DNA of 63,035 nucleotides from Fimenecus sp045613685. GTDB taxonomy: Bacteria; Bacillota; Clostridia; Oscillospirales; Acutalibacteraceae. Shown here piece by piece: positions 1-9,299 of the stretch (positions are counted from its first letter, which is position 1; each line of letters starts with the position of its first letter). Below the pieces are notes generated by a model. It was not told the origin of the DNA. It worked only from the letters and a program-made list of their open reading frames with translations, and searched no databases. The DNA lies in contig JAZLBL010000046.1 of assembly GCA_045613685.1 (NCBI GenBank), positions 1-63,035 of the forward strand, read 5' to 3'. The translations under genes and the position numbers were made by a program.

Positions 1-1
1 C

Positions 2-733
2 AGAATTACAGGAGTACATGCTACTGCTAATGTCAATGAAGTTTTAGAGAAAACAACAACATTTGACCCAGTTGTAAAATTAGTTACAAGTGACGGTTCA
101 AAGTTGGAATATTCAAAAATTTCTATTGATGAAAAAGAAATAACAATGACTATTCCAGTCTTAAAGGTTGTTTCATTACCTACAACTGTTGAGTTTAAGA
201 ACGCACCATCTTATTTTATTGAGAATCCGTTATCATATTCAGTGTATCCATCAACAGTAAAAGTTGCAGTACCTGTTGATGTGATTGATACAACAAAGTA
301 TTTTGTTGTTGATACCATTGATTTTGCTGATATTGCAAACAGTTATAATACATTTAATGTTGATGTTGAATCTATTAACTCGTTTAAAATTGTTGATGAG
401 TCGATAAAAAAAATTAGAGTTCGTGTAAATGCATCTAATTTTGAGTCAAAAACAATAACAGTGCCTGTATCCCAAATTACATTAAAAGATAATAGAGATG
501 ATTTTAAGGTTGTATTAAACGGAAACAAAGATATTGCTGTAACAGTTATTGGTACAGCATCATCTCTTGAAAAAATTACAGCAGACAATATATCTATAAT
601 AGTTGACACAGCAGATAAATCATTAACAAAAGATACTAATATAATTTCTGCAAAAGTCGTTGTAAATAGCGATAGTGGGTGCTGGGCATTTGGTAAATAT
701 GACGTTAAGGTGAAGGTCACGCCAAATCAATAA
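2..733 (+). CDS. cdaR: YbbR-like (CdaR) protein, 5' end missing
   Basis: The reading frame is open from the left window edge, so this is the C-terminal part of a larger gene; the TTG at 104 is only an internal codon. The visible 243 residues are beta-rich, with repeated stretches in which short hydrophobic strands alternate with polar turns, as in tandem YbbR repeats. In Firmicutes the YbbR protein CdaR is a membrane-anchored extracellular protein that modulates the c-di-AMP synthase CdaA, whose gene normally lies just upstream; that gene would be outside this window. The lipoprotein gene starts 22 bases downstream behind a strong ribosome site. Family assignment rests on repeat character and on length, not on a catalytic motif. 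Confidence 0.7.
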   Translation, partial: RITGVHATANVNEVLEKTTTFDPVVKLVTSDGSKLEYSKISIDEKEITMTIPVLKVVSLPTTVEFKNAPSYFIENPLSYSVYPSTVKVAVPVDVIDTTKYFVVDTIDFADIANSYNTFNVDVESINSFKIVDESIKKIRVRVNASNFESKTITVPVSQITLKDNRDDFKVVLNGNKDIAVTVIGTASSLEKITADNISIIVDTADKSLTKDTNIISAKVVVNSDSGCWAFGKYDVKVKVTPNQ

Positions 734-754
734 TTACAAAAGGAGGGTGGATAT

Positions 755-2110
755 ATGAAAAAAATAGTTGCAATCGGTTTAGTTGTCATAATCTGCCTTG
801 CTTTTTGTTCTTGCGATTTTTCAATTAATGCTGTAGATACATTAATGAGACCACCAAAATTGAGTGGTGAAAGCAGTCTGCTTCAAACGGCGTTTGAAAA
901 ATCTTTAAATAGTGTAGATTCTGTAATAATGAAAAATCCTATCAGTGGTGATAATCGTTCTTCATTCCTTTTCTATGATTTAGATAACGATAATTCACCA
1001 GAAGCATTTGCTTTTTATTCTGACCCTACTACTAGTGAAACAGCATATTTTAGTATCTTTAAGAAAGTTTATAATAATTGGGTGAGAGTTGCTAATATAA
1101 AAGGACGTGGAGAAGAAATATATGAGATAGAGTTTGCCGATATAAATGGCGATGATATCTTTGAAATTATTATTTCATGGACCTTTTTATCGGTTTCAGA
1201 AATGAATAAAAGTAATTCGCTATCTAATGCAAGCGACCGAATTCTAACAATTTATAGTTATGATGAAAGAGAAACTACACTTGTGAAAACTGAGTATTTT
1301 ACAAAAATATTCGTCGATGATTTTAATAATGATAAATGCGACGAAATACTTTTATTAAACATTAACCTTGCAAATATTGAAAACCGTACTACGGCAAGAC
1401 TTTTGAGTTTCAATTCAGATTATTTGGTGGCTAGAGATATAACTCTCACTTTAAGTAATATGGTTGATATTTATAATGTTGTTACTGATAATTTAGATGG
1501 TAACACGAGAATTTTTATTGATGGCTTGATTAACGAAAACGCACTTATCACTGAAGTGATTGATATAAATCATGAAGACTTTTCAACAAGTTTGCCATTA
1601 TATGAGTCTAATACATCGGAGATTCCATTAACAATCAGGAGTTCACAAATTTTGTGTTATGACATTGATAATGATGGTGTTGTTGAAATTCCAACACAAG
1701 AGATTATGGCAAGTGCTTTTAATATATCAAATAGTTCAACAGAATTGACACCACTTTCACTGACTGTATGGTCAGAAATTAATGAAAAAGAATTATTTGT
1801 TGATTTTAAGTGTTTATATAATGTTGCGTATAATTATTATTATCTAATTCCTGAAGAATTGATTAATAATATTTCGATTACCCATAATATTGATAACTCT
1901 TCTTTGAGTTTTTATGACATTTCTGATAGTGAGATAGATAAAACTGAAATTATCTCTTTTAGGGTTTTTAACACTAATGAATGGGAAGATTATAACGGCA
2001 AATATACAAAATTTTTAGAGGACGAATTTTTAGTTTATGCATATGTTTTTAATGGTGATTCTGGGTACAGTGAAACAACACTGTTGAAAAATTTTATAAT
2101 AGTTGATTAG
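755..2110 (+). CDS. lipoprotein with repeated calcium-loop-like (FG-GAP/VCBS-type) motifs
   Basis: The 451-residue product begins with a lysine-rich start, a hydrophobic core (residues 4-17) and a lipobox-like end, F-C-S-C, so Cys20 is the probable lipidation site on the outer membrane face. The mature part carries four Asp/Asn-rich loops of the D-x-[DN]-x-D type, near residues 75-79, 129-134, 189-193 and 303-308. Each is followed by an acidic residue and a hydrophobic strand, as in FG-GAP/VCBS beta-propeller blades that bind calcium. A good site, AAAGGAGGG, precedes the ATG. It sits between the YbbR gene and a two-component system, with only 10 bases to the response regulator, so a sensory accessory role is possible but inferred. 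No enzyme motif was recognised. Confidence 0.75.
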   Translation: MKKIVAIGLVVIICLAFCSCDFSINAVDTLMRPPKLSGESSLLQTAFEKSLNSVDSVIMKNPISGDNRSSFLFYDLDNDNSPEAFAFYSDPTTSETAYFSIFKKVYNNWVRVANIKGRGEEIYEIEFADINGDDIFEIIISWTFLSVSEMNKSNSLSNASDRILTIYSYDERETTLVKTEYFTKIFVDDFNNDKCDEILLLNINLANIENRTTARLLSFNSDYLVARDITLTLSNMVDIYNVVTDNLDGNTRIFIDGLINENALITEVIDINHEDFSTSLPLYESNTSEIPLTIRSSQILCYDIDNDGVVEIPTQEIMASAFNISNSSTELTPLSLTVWSEINEKELFVDFKCLYNVAYNYYYLIPEELINNISITHNIDNSSLSFYDISDSEIDKTEIISFRVFNTNEWEDYNGKYTKFLEDEFLVYAYVFNGDSGYSETTLLKNFIIVD

Positions 2111-2120
2111 GAGAATTATT

Positions 2121-2825
2121 ATGAAGTATGTTTTAGTTGCTGAAGATGAAGCATCAATTCGTGATTTTGTAGTTATTAATTTACATAGAAGTGGATATGA
2201 AGTAATTGAAGCATCAAATGGTGAAGAAGCAATTAAACTTTTTGATGAATATGAATCAAAAATTGATGTTGTTATTTTAGACATAATGATGCCTAGTGTT
2301 GATGGGTTAGAAGTATGTAAATATATTCGCAATAAGAATAAGCGTGTTGGTATAATAATGCTAACCGCTCGTACACAAGAAATGGATAAAGTTACTGGGC
2401 TGATGGTTGGTGCAGATGATTATGTAACAAAGCCATTTTCACCATCCGAACTTATGGCGCGAATCGATGCAATTTATCGTAGGGTTTCATTAACAATCGT
2501 GAGCGAAGAAGAACAAAATATTGATAATTCTATTGAACTTAATGAATTTGTGTTGGATTTAAGAAGTCATACATTGACTAAAAATGGCGAGGCTGTTGAG
2601 TTAACACAAGTTGAATTTCAAATTATTGAGTATTTCTTCTCAAATCCCAATGTTGCTCTTGACCGAAAAGACATTTTGAATTTTGTTTGGGGTGACACAT
2701 ATTTTGGCGATGAGAAAGTTGTTGACGTAAATGTTCATAGACTAAGAAATAAAATTGAAGATGAACCTTCACAACCCAAACATTTAACAACGGTTTGGGG
2801 TATGGGTTATAAATGGATTATTTAA
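2121..2825 (+). CDS. OmpR/PhoB-family response regulator
   Basis: This 234-residue protein is a two-domain response regulator. The receiver domain shows the acidic pair E8-D9, the phosphoacceptor D54 in VILDIMMP, T82 and K104 in the VTKPF motif. The C-terminal winged-helix domain (about residues 137-234) ends with the family pattern VDVNVHRLRNKIE followed by VWGMGYKW. The start chosen is the ATG at 2121 behind AGGAGAA; a TTG at 2103 would overlap the lipoprotein gene and add residues with no homologous counterpart. The partner histidine kinase begins 17 bases downstream. The target genes cannot be read from the sequence. Confidence 0.93.
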   Translation: MKYVLVAEDEASIRDFVVINLHRSGYEVIEASNGEEAIKLFDEYESKIDVVILDIMMPSVDGLEVCKYIRNKNKRVGIIMLTARTQEMDKVTGLMVGADDYVTKPFSPSELMARIDAIYRRVSLTIVSEEEQNIDNSIELNEFVLDLRSHTLTKNGEAVELTQVEFQIIEYFFSNPNVALDRKDILNFVWGDTYFGDEKVVDVNVHRLRNKIEDEPSQPKHLTTVWGMGYKWII

Positions 2826-2842
2826 TTTAAGGTGGTGTCAAA

Positions 2843-4261
2843 ATGATTAAAAACAGTATTGTTAAGAGATGGGCTATGTCTGTTTTGCTTGGCATTATTG
2901 TATTAATTATCATTATTGGCATTGCAGTTGGTGTTGTTTTAAAAAGACAATATTACAACTCAGTTGAAATGACCCTAAAATCTCGAGCGACATCAATGGT
3001 TGTTTCAACCTTTACTACTTCTGGTCCTGTTACAGATGAAACTTTTAATCAGGTTGCTAGAAAATTTGTAAACAATTTTTCTGATAAAAACTTGATGGAA
3101 GTATGGGTAATTGACAAATATGGTGAAGTTGTTGTGTCTTCAACAGGTTTCTCTGTATCTGGTGAGCAATATCCAGATTATAATTTAGCTTTAATCAGTG
3201 ATGATGGAAAAGGCGAGTGGATAGGTAATACACAAAACGGTGAAAAAGTTATGGCTCTTTCATATCTTTTACCTAAAGCCGACGGAACTCCAATTGGCGC
3301 AGTTAGATATATAATTTCTCTTGATGATGTTGACAAACAATTAATATCAATATTTTTGCTTATAGGATTCTTTGTTTTAATTTTTATTTTCTTTGTTTAT
3401 ACATCGGGCGCATATTTTATTAAGTCGATTATTAACCCTGTTAAAAAAATTAACGAAACTGCTTCAAAAATTGCAAAAGGTGATTTTAACGCGTCTATTG
3501 AACAGCATAAATACAATGACGAAATTGGTCAATTGTGTGATACTATTAATAATATGGCTCATGAAATCGGTGAAACAGAACGAATGAAAAATGAGTTTAT
3601 TTCTACCGTTTCGCATGAGCTTCGAACTCCGTTAACAGCTATTAAGGGGTGGGGCGAAACAATTCGCTTAGCCAAAGATAGTGACGATGAATTAATTGAT
3701 AAGGGCATTAATGTTATTGTTAATGAATCAGAACGATTAACAACGCTTGTTGAAGAATTACTTGATTTCTCACGAATGGAAAGTGGAAAACTTTCTTTAA
3801 AAAATGGAATTCTTGATATTAATAAAGAGTTGTCGGATGTTCTTGAAGTTTTTCGTGAAAGGTCAGAGCGAGACAGTATTGAACTCATTACAGAGTTGCC
3901 GAATAATCCTATAAAAATGCCAGGTGATGCTAACAGACTTAAGCAAGCGTTTGTTAATATCATTGATAATAGTTTTAAATATAACAAAAAGGGTGGCTTT
4001 GTAAAGGTTACTCTTGAAAACATAAATAATTCTATAAAAATAGCAATTAGCGACAATGGTTGTGGTATTTCTAAAAATGATTTGCCACGAATCAGAGAAA
4101 AATTTTATAAGGCGAATAATAGCGTACGTGGTAGTGGTATAGGCCTTGCTGTTACTGATGAAATAATCAAGCTTCATAATGGCGAAATGATTATTGAAAG
4201 TAAAATTGGTAAGGGCACAACAACAACTATTATTCTGCCAAAGAACAGTAGAACAAGGTGA
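2843..4261 (+). CDS. membrane sensor histidine kinase
   Basis: The 472-residue kinase has a first membrane segment (about 12-33), an extracytoplasmic sensor domain (about 35-165), a second membrane segment (about 167-190) and a HAMP linker (about 190-242). The HisKA domain contains the phosphorylated H258 in VSHELRTP. The ATPase domain carries the N box NIIDNSFKY, the G1 box DNGCGIS and the G2 box GSGIGLAV. It lies 17 bases after the response regulator and 4 bases before the yqhQ start, so the pair is embedded in the larger operon. The architecture is PhoR/WalK-like, but there is no PAS domain between HAMP and HisKA. The signal is unknown. Confidence 0.93.
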   Translation: MIKNSIVKRWAMSVLLGIIVLIIIIGIAVGVVLKRQYYNSVEMTLKSRATSMVVSTFTTSGPVTDETFNQVARKFVNNFSDKNLMEVWVIDKYGEVVVSSTGFSVSGEQYPDYNLALISDDGKGEWIGNTQNGEKVMALSYLLPKADGTPIGAVRYIISLDDVDKQLISIFLLIGFFVLIFIFFVYTSGAYFIKSIINPVKKINETASKIAKGDFNASIEQHKYNDEIGQLCDTINNMAHEIGETERMKNEFISTVSHELRTPLTAIKGWGETIRLAKDSDDELIDKGINVIVNESERLTTLVEELLDFSRMESGKLSLKNGILDINKELSDVLEVFRERSERDSIELITELPNNPIKMPGDANRLKQAFVNIIDNSFKYNKKGGFVKVTLENINNSIKIAISDNGCGISKNDLPRIREKFYKANNSVRGSGIGLAVTDEIIKLHNGEMIIESKIGKGTTTTIILPKNSRTR

Positions 4262-4265
4262 AAAT

Positions 4266-5243
4266 ATGAGCAAAAACATTAAACATAAAACATCAATAGG
4301 TGGACAGGCTTTAATAGAAGGGATTATGATGCGTGGCCCTAAAGGTACAGCTATGTCCCTTCGTTTGCCTGATGGTTCTATTGAGACTGAAATTGAAAAG
4401 TATATTCCTTGGAAAAACAAATGCAAGCTTTTTGGATTGCCATTAATTCGTGGGGTCGTTGGATTTGCAGAATCTATGGTTACGGGATATAAATATTTAA
4501 TGAAATCTGCCGACAAGACATTAACAGAAGAAGAGAAAGAAGAGGAAATGTCAAAACTTGATAAATGGCTTAATGACCATATGGGCGAAAAAATGATGGC
4601 TGTAATCAGTGTCATTTCTGCTGTATTAGGAGTTGGACTTTCATTTTTAATTTTTATGTATCTTCCAACACTTTTGGTTGACTTGTTTGATGACCACATT
4701 CTTCTAAGCATTGATGTTGCAAAATATCATCCATTGTTTGAAGGTGTTTTAAGAATAATTATCTTTATTTCATATATGATTGTTGTTTCAAAAATGTCTA
4801 TGATAAAGAGAGTTTTCATGTATCACGGTGCTGAGCATAAAACAATTTTCTGCTATGAAAACGGTCTTGAATTAACAGTCGAAAATGTTAGAAAAATGTC
4901 AAGATTTCATCCAAGATGTGGAACTGCTTTTATGTTTGTTATGTTAATTATTAGTATGTTTTTATCGTTCTCACTTGTTGTTATCTTTCCAGAATTGCAG
5001 ACAATAAATAAAATGCTTTGGATAATGATTAAAATCGCAATCTTACCACTTGTTATGGGTATTGGTTATGAGTTTATTAAATTTGCAGGTAAGCACGATA
5101 ACTTTATAGTATCAATACTTTCGTATCCTGGACTTTTAATGCAAAGAATTACAACAGTTGAACCAACAGATGATATTATTGAAGTTGCTATTGAATCAAT
5201 GAAAGCGGTTTTAACTGAAAATCCTGAGGATGATAAAATCTGA
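4266..5243 (+). CDS. yqhQ: DUF1385 membrane protein (YqhQ family)
   Basis: The 325-residue product begins near the ATG with the conserved pattern GGQALIEGIMMRGP, which is diagnostic of DUF1385/YqhQ proteins. Hydrophobic segments follow at about residues 108-135, 155-175, 215-245 and 255-275, so it is an integral membrane protein. Motifs YHGAEHKTIFCYE and FHPRCGTAF also match the family. The start is the ATG at 4266, directly after the kinase stop; the longer frame from 4194 lies inside the kinase gene. Its stop overlaps the prmC start. The biochemical function of the family is not established; the neighbourhood with prmC is conserved in Firmicutes. Confidence 0.9.
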   Translation: MSKNIKHKTSIGGQALIEGIMMRGPKGTAMSLRLPDGSIETEIEKYIPWKNKCKLFGLPLIRGVVGFAESMVTGYKYLMKSADKTLTEEEKEEEMSKLDKWLNDHMGEKMMAVISVISAVLGVGLSFLIFMYLPTLLVDLFDDHILLSIDVAKYHPLFEGVLRIIIFISYMIVVSKMSMIKRVFMYHGAEHKTIFCYENGLELTVENVRKMSRFHPRCGTAFMFVMLIISMFLSFSLVVIFPELQTINKMLWIMIKIAILPLVMGIGYEFIKFAGKHDNFIVSILSYPGLLMQRITTVEPTDDIIEVAIESMKAVLTENPEDDKI

Positions 5244-6073
5244 TGAAAATAAAAGATTTTTACAACAAATGTGTTAGTGAATTGAGTTTTACTGATGATG
5301 CTAAATTTGAAGCTTTATGTATGTTTGAAACAATGTTAAACATTGATAAAACAAATCTTATTACAAAAGACTCAAACATTAATGACATAGATATAAAGTT
5401 AATTGAAAATGCTATTTTTAGACGAAAAAATGGTGAACCACTTCAATATATTCTTGGTAGCTGGGATTTCTATGATATGACATTTCTTGTGGGTGAAGGA
5501 GTGCTAATTCCGCGTCCCGAAACCGAAATGCTTGTAGATTTTGCGCTTGAGAAAATTAAAGATATAGAATCGCCAGTAATTTATGATTTATGTGCAGGTA
5601 CAGGTTGTATTGGTTTAACAATAGCAAATCACAGAAAAGATGCAATGGTTTATCTCTTTGAGAAAGAAGAAAAGGCATTTAAATATCTTACAAAAAATAA
5701 AGAGAAATATAAATTGGATAATGCCACAATAATTAAATGTGATATTTTTGATTATGATTTTAGTCCTCTTCCATTGTGCGATATTTTGCTTTCAAATCCA
5801 CCATATATAGAAACTAAAGAAATTGAATGTTTACAGAGAGAAGTGCTATTTGAACCAATATCAGCTCTTGATGGCGGCACAGATGGTCTCAATTTTTATC
5901 GTATAATTTTTGACAAATGGTTGCAAAAAGTCAAAAAAAATGGTTTTGTAGCTTTTGAATGTGGCGAAGACCAAAGCAACACCATTTGCGAGTTGTTTAG
6001 TACGAAAATATCTTCATCAAAAGTTCTTTTTGATTTCAATAATATTGACAGAATTGTGACATTTGGAATATAA
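5243..6073 (+). CDS. prmC: peptide chain release factor N5-glutamine methyltransferase
   Basis: PrmC methylates the glutamine of the GGQ motif in translation release factors, using S-adenosylmethionine. The 276-residue protein has the small N-terminal helical domain with the family hallmark GEPLQYILG (residues 64-72), RPETE at 91-95, the SAM-binding loop DLCAGTGCIGL at 115-125 and the catalytic NPPY at 185-188. Its ATG overlaps the yqhQ stop (TGATG). In many Firmicutes the release factor 1 gene prfA lies next to prmC; here it does not, so prfA must be elsewhere. Confidence 0.93.
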   Translation: MKIKDFYNKCVSELSFTDDAKFEALCMFETMLNIDKTNLITKDSNINDIDIKLIENAIFRRKNGEPLQYILGSWDFYDMTFLVGEGVLIPRPETEMLVDFALEKIKDIESPVIYDLCAGTGCIGLTIANHRKDAMVYLFEKEEKAFKYLTKNKEKYKLDNATIIKCDIFDYDFSPLPLCDILLSNPPYIETKEIECLQREVLFEPISALDGGTDGLNFYRIIFDKWLQKVKKNGFVAFECGEDQSNTICELFSTKISSSKVLFDFNNIDRIVTFGI

Positions 6074-6106
6074 TATTATTTTAAGAAAACGGAAAGGAGA
6101 ATTGTT

Positions 6107-6784
6107 ATGCTTTTTGATATGCTTGGCGGAGATTTTGATTTTCTTGAACTGATGATTGGATTGTTTTCAAGACTTTTTGTCGTATTTTGTACAATGCCAA
6201 TCCATGAATATGCACACGCATTAATTGCAACCAAATTAGGTGACGAAACGCCAAGATTATCCGGTAGATTAACTCTCAATCCGTTAGCACATGTTGATTT
6301 ATTGGGTGCTTTGATGATTTTCCTTTGTGGTTTTGGTTATGCAAAACCTGTTAGCGTTAATCCACGTAATTTCAAAGACCCTAAAAAAGGAATGGCGTTA
6401 ACCGCACTTGCTGGTCCTATTTCAAACTTGCTTATGGGGTTCTTCTTTGTATTCTTATCGGTTCTTGTCCAAACAGTATTCTATAAACTTGATATGATGC
6501 TTCTCTATCCAATGGTATCATTCTTATATTTTGCTGCTGCAATTAATGTTAATCTTGCTGTATTTAATTTGTTGCCGATTCCACCACTTGATGGCTCAAG
6601 AATTTTACAGTTGTTGATACCTGCAAAGCATTATTACAAGTTCTTACAATATGAAAGATATGTTGTAATTGTAGTATTTATTTTGATTTTATCAGGTGTT
6701 TTATCAACACCATTAGCAATTATTTCAAATTTGATTTTGAATTTGTTTTCAAATATTGCTGAAATCCCATTTAGTCTTTTTTAA
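6107..6784 (+). CDS. M50 site-2-protease-family zinc metallopeptidase
   Basis: The 225-residue membrane protein has the zinc-binding motif HEYAH at residues 33-37 and the third-ligand motif NLLPIPPLDG at 154-163, with the Asp as ligand. Hydrophobic segments surround both motifs, as expected for an intramembrane protease. Its length fits the short YwhC/Rip-like site-2-protease group without PDZ or CBS domains. The start follows GGAGAATTGTT behind prmC. The gene directly precedes scpA, an arrangement common in Clostridia. The substrate is unknown; in sporulating bacteria related enzymes process sigma or anti-sigma factors, but nothing here shows that role. Confidence 0.9.
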   Translation: MLFDMLGGDFDFLELMIGLFSRLFVVFCTMPIHEYAHALIATKLGDETPRLSGRLTLNPLAHVDLLGALMIFLCGFGYAKPVSVNPRNFKDPKKGMALTALAGPISNLLMGFFFVFLSVLVQTVFYKLDMMLLYPMVSFLYFAAAINVNLAVFNLLPIPPLDGSRILQLLIPAKHYYKFLQYERYVVIVVFILILSGVLSTPLAIISNLILNLFSNIAEIPFSLF

Positions 6785-6795
6785 GTAGGTTTTTT

Positions 6796-7533
6796 ATGGA
6801 AAAAATATCGTATAAATTAGATGTCTTTGAAGGTCCAATGGACTTGCTTCTGCATCTAATTTCAAAGCACAAATTGAATATTTACGATATTCCTATTGTC
6901 ACTCTTGTGGAACAGTATGTTGACTATGTTAGAATGATGCAAGAAGAGGATATGTATGTTGCTGCGGAATTTCTTGAAATGGCAGCAAGACTCATTTATC
7001 TGAAATCTGTGTCACTTTTGCCGGTTTATACTGAAGCAGAAGAGTTAAAGCAAGAGTTACATGGTGAACTTATAGAATATCGCGATATGAAACTTCTTGC
7101 AGAAAAATTGTCTGAAAATACTGAAGGTTTTGGCACTTTTATTAGAACTGCTGAAAAAATTGACCCAGACCAGACATATAAGAGAATTCATGAGCCTAGT
7201 GAGTTGTTTAATGCTTATGTTTCTGCTGCTGGCAAAAAGCTTCGTTCATTACCACCACCGATTGAAGCATTTAAAGAAATTGTTGTCAGAAAAGTTGTTT
7301 CAGTCGGCTCAAGAATTACAAAGATTTTTTCAAAACTGACCAAAAAAGGTCAAAAAGCAAAACTGAATTCTTTGTTTTCTGATGCTGAATCAAGGTCTGA
7401 CATAGTTGCAACATTTTTGGCGGTGTTAGAGCTTACAAAATCCAAGAAAGTAAAAGTTCTTGGCGATGGTGAAGAAACACAAGTTGAATTATTAGACTCT
7501 GATTTTTCAGAGGTTAGTGAGGAATGGAACTAA
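6796..7533 (+). CDS. scpA: segregation and condensation protein A
   Basis: ScpA is the kleisin subunit that bridges SMC dimers in chromosome condensation and segregation. The 245-residue protein begins with the hallmark FEGPMDLLLHLISKHKL (residues 11-27) and includes MAARLIYLKS, typical of the N-terminal SMC-binding helices. The C-terminal region (about 165-230) is the winged-helix part. The ribosome site is weak (GTAGG, 9 bases before ATG). The gene abuts scpB with no intergenic base, so the two are translationally coupled. Confidence 0.95.
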   Translation: MEKISYKLDVFEGPMDLLLHLISKHKLNIYDIPIVTLVEQYVDYVRMMQEEDMYVAAEFLEMAARLIYLKSVSLLPVYTEAEELKQELHGELIEYRDMKLLAEKLSENTEGFGTFIRTAEKIDPDQTYKRIHEPSELFNAYVSAAGKKLRSLPPPIEAFKEIVVRKVVSVGSRITKIFSKLTKKGQKAKLNSLFSDAESRSDIVATFLAVLELTKSKKVKVLGDGEETQVELLDSDFSEVSEEWN

Positions 7534-8085
7534 ATGAAAGCAAGTAAATTGCAGGCAGCTGCTGAAGCAATACTTTTTGCGTCAGGTGAGCCTGTTGAAT
7601 TAGAAAGAATTGCGCAAGCACTAGAAATAGAAAATGAACTTTGCGAGCAGGTTTTATATAATCTTGCTGCAAAACTTGATGAAATAAACAGTGGTATTTG
7701 TGTATTGAAACTTGGTGACAAATATCAACTATCATCAAGAAGTGAGTTTGCTGAAGTGATTCGTGATGTATTAGAGTTGAGAAAGAATACACCTTTATCA
7801 CAAGCTGCATTTGAAGTTTTAGCAGTCGTAGCATATAATCAACCTGTTACAAAATCATTTGTTGAGCAGGTTCGTGGTGTTGACTGTTCAGGTGTTATTG
7901 CGACACTTTGCCAAAAGAAACTCATAGAAGAAAAAGGTAGACTTGATTTGCCAGGTCGTCCACTTGTATATGGTACAACACCTGATTTTTTGAGATGTTT
8001 CTCAATTTCATCACTTGATGAATTACCAGAAATTCCACAAAAAGACGAACCAATTGAAGATTCAGAAAAAATTATTGAAGAATAA
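7534..8085 (+). CDS. scpB: segregation and condensation protein B
   Basis: ScpB dimers bind the middle of ScpA and complete the SMC-ScpAB condensin. The 183-residue protein shows the two winged-helix domains of the family, with AAAEAILFASGEPV at the N-terminus and VLAVVAYNQPVTKSFVEQVRG in the second domain. It ends in an acidic tail. The ATG begins immediately after the scpA stop. Confidence 0.95.
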   Translation: MKASKLQAAAEAILFASGEPVELERIAQALEIENELCEQVLYNLAAKLDEINSGICVLKLGDKYQLSSRSEFAEVIRDVLELRKNTPLSQAAFEVLAVVAYNQPVTKSFVEQVRGVDCSGVIATLCQKKLIEEKGRLDLPGRPLVYGTTPDFLRCFSISSLDELPEIPQKDEPIEDSEKIIEE

Positions 8086-8116
8086 GAATATTCGATTTTT
8101 TTAAGGAGGTGGCTTT

Positions 8117-8818
8117 GTGGTTTTGTTATACATATTACTTGGTATTATTGCTTTTATTACATTAATATTGAGTATTAGAATTACAATAAATGGTGAGTTC
8201 TTTGGTGAATTTATATTAAATGTTAAGTGGCTTTTTATTAACTTGCAAATACTCCCTGCAAAACCTAAAAAGAATAAGCCACCAAAGAAAGAAAAACAGA
8301 AAAAAGAAAAAACAAAAGAAGAACAATTAACAGAAGAAAATACTGACACTGGCGAGAAAAAAGAAAATATATTTGCAAAGTTTTATAAAAACCAAGGTTT
8401 TGATGGTGTCATTGAACTTATCAACAATGCTGCAAAAGATTTAGGCAAGATGTTTTCGTCGTTTAAAAAGCATATTGTTCTTCGTGAATTATATTTATGG
8501 ATGACAATTTCAAGTGGTGATGCAGCACAAACTGCTCTTGATTATGGTAGAATTTGTCAGAAGGTTTTTCCGGCATTGTCATTTATCTGTACTAATTTAA
8601 CTGTAAAGAAATATGATGTTGAAATTGAACCAGATTTTATTGGCTTGAAAAATAAAGCGCAGTTTGCTTTTTCGGTTTCAATCAGACCAATTTTTATAAT
8701 TAATGCGGTATTAATTTTAGCATTGAGATTGGTATTTAATGTGGTTATCAAGTTCCTTAAAGGAACTAAAAATAGAAATATAAATAAAGAAAATATAAAT
8801 GAAGGTGGTGCTTTATGA
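8117..8818 (+). CDS. DUF2953 membrane-associated protein
   Basis: The 233-residue product starts with GTG behind a near-perfect site, AAGGAGGTGG. It has one N-terminal hydrophobic segment (about 3-21), a lysine/glutamate-rich linker (about 53-80) and a C-terminal domain with a second hydrophobic stretch near residues 193-215. This layout and its position directly before gerW match DUF2953 proteins of Clostridia and Bacillus (YtfI), which are co-transcribed with ytfJ/gerW and are spore related. The stop overlaps the gerW start. Function is not established. Confidence 0.8.
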   Translation: MVLLYILLGIIAFITLILSIRITINGEFFGEFILNVKWLFINLQILPAKPKKNKPPKKEKQKKEKTKEEQLTEENTDTGEKKENIFAKFYKNQGFDGVIELINNAAKDLGKMFSSFKKHIVLRELYLWMTISSGDAAQTALDYGRICQKVFPALSFICTNLTVKKYDVEIEPDFIGLKNKAQFAFSVSIRPIFIINAVLILALRLVFNVVIKFLKGTKNRNINKENINEGGAL

Positions 8819-9252
8819 TGAAAGACAAATCATCAGCAGCAGGAATTCTTGAAACAACAATTGAAAAGGTTAGAGATTTAGTTAATGTCAGCACAATCAT
8901 TGGTGAACCAATGAAAGTTGAAGGTGGCGTTACTATTATTCCTGTTTCAAAGGTTACTTATGGCTTCGCATCAGGTGGCTCAGACTTTCCATCTAAGAGC
9001 AATCAGGATATCTTTGGCGGCGGTGGTGGTGCTGGTGTTACAATTACACCTGTTGCATTCCTTGTAATCGACGCTTATGGAAATGTAGATATCAAACATA
9101 TTACTGCTTTTGATAACGCTGCAGAACGCATTGTAGGCCTTGTTCCTGAAATGTTTGACAAAGTTTCAAATGCTGTAAATAAAGCAAAGATGGATAAAGC
9201 ATATAGCGATGCTTTAATTAATAAAACAGAAGAAACAGAAGTACAAGAATAA
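8815..9252 (+). CDS. gerW: spore protein of the GerW/YtfJ family
   Basis: The 145-residue protein matches GerW/YtfJ: an N-terminal helix followed by IIGEPM, GGVTIIPVSKVTYGFASGG, a glycine run (GGGGGAG) and VTITPVAFLVI. In Bacillus the protein is made in the forespore and is needed for normal spore germination. There are two adjacent in-frame ATGs at 8815 and 8818; the first overlaps the DUF2953 stop. The site GGTGG is upstream. A long hairpin follows the stop codon. Confidence 0.92.
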   Translation: MMKDKSSAAGILETTIEKVRDLVNVSTIIGEPMKVEGGVTIIPVSKVTYGFASGGSDFPSKSNQDIFGGGGGAGVTITPVAFLVIDAYGNVDIKHITAFDNAAERIVGLVPEMFDKVSNAVNKAKMDKAYSDALINKTEETEVQE

Positions 9253-9258
9253 TGTCTT

Positions 9259-9295
9259 ATATCACTGAAATATGCATATAATATTTCGGTGATAT
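9259..9295 (+). promoter_or_regulatory. 15-bp hairpin covering the ribosome site of the carboxypeptidase gene
   Basis: Positions 9259-9273 and 9281-9295 form an inverted repeat of 15 pairs, 14 Watson-Crick and one G-T, with a 7-base loop. No T-tract follows, so it is not a standard terminator. The 3' arm contains GGTGA, the only plausible Shine-Dalgarno sequence for the ATG at 9300. In the folded RNA that site would be paired. A role in lowering translation or in stabilising the upstream message is inferred. Confidence 0.6.
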
Positions 9296-9299
9296 TATA

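Noticed and set aside
343..720. 125-codon minus-strand ORF inside the YbbR gene
   Set aside because: Antisense shadow with no motif or ribosome site.
3863..4711. 282-codon minus-strand ORF across the kinase and yqhQ genes
   Set aside because: It is antisense to two clearly recognised genes, has no family features and no ribosome site, and arises from codon bias.
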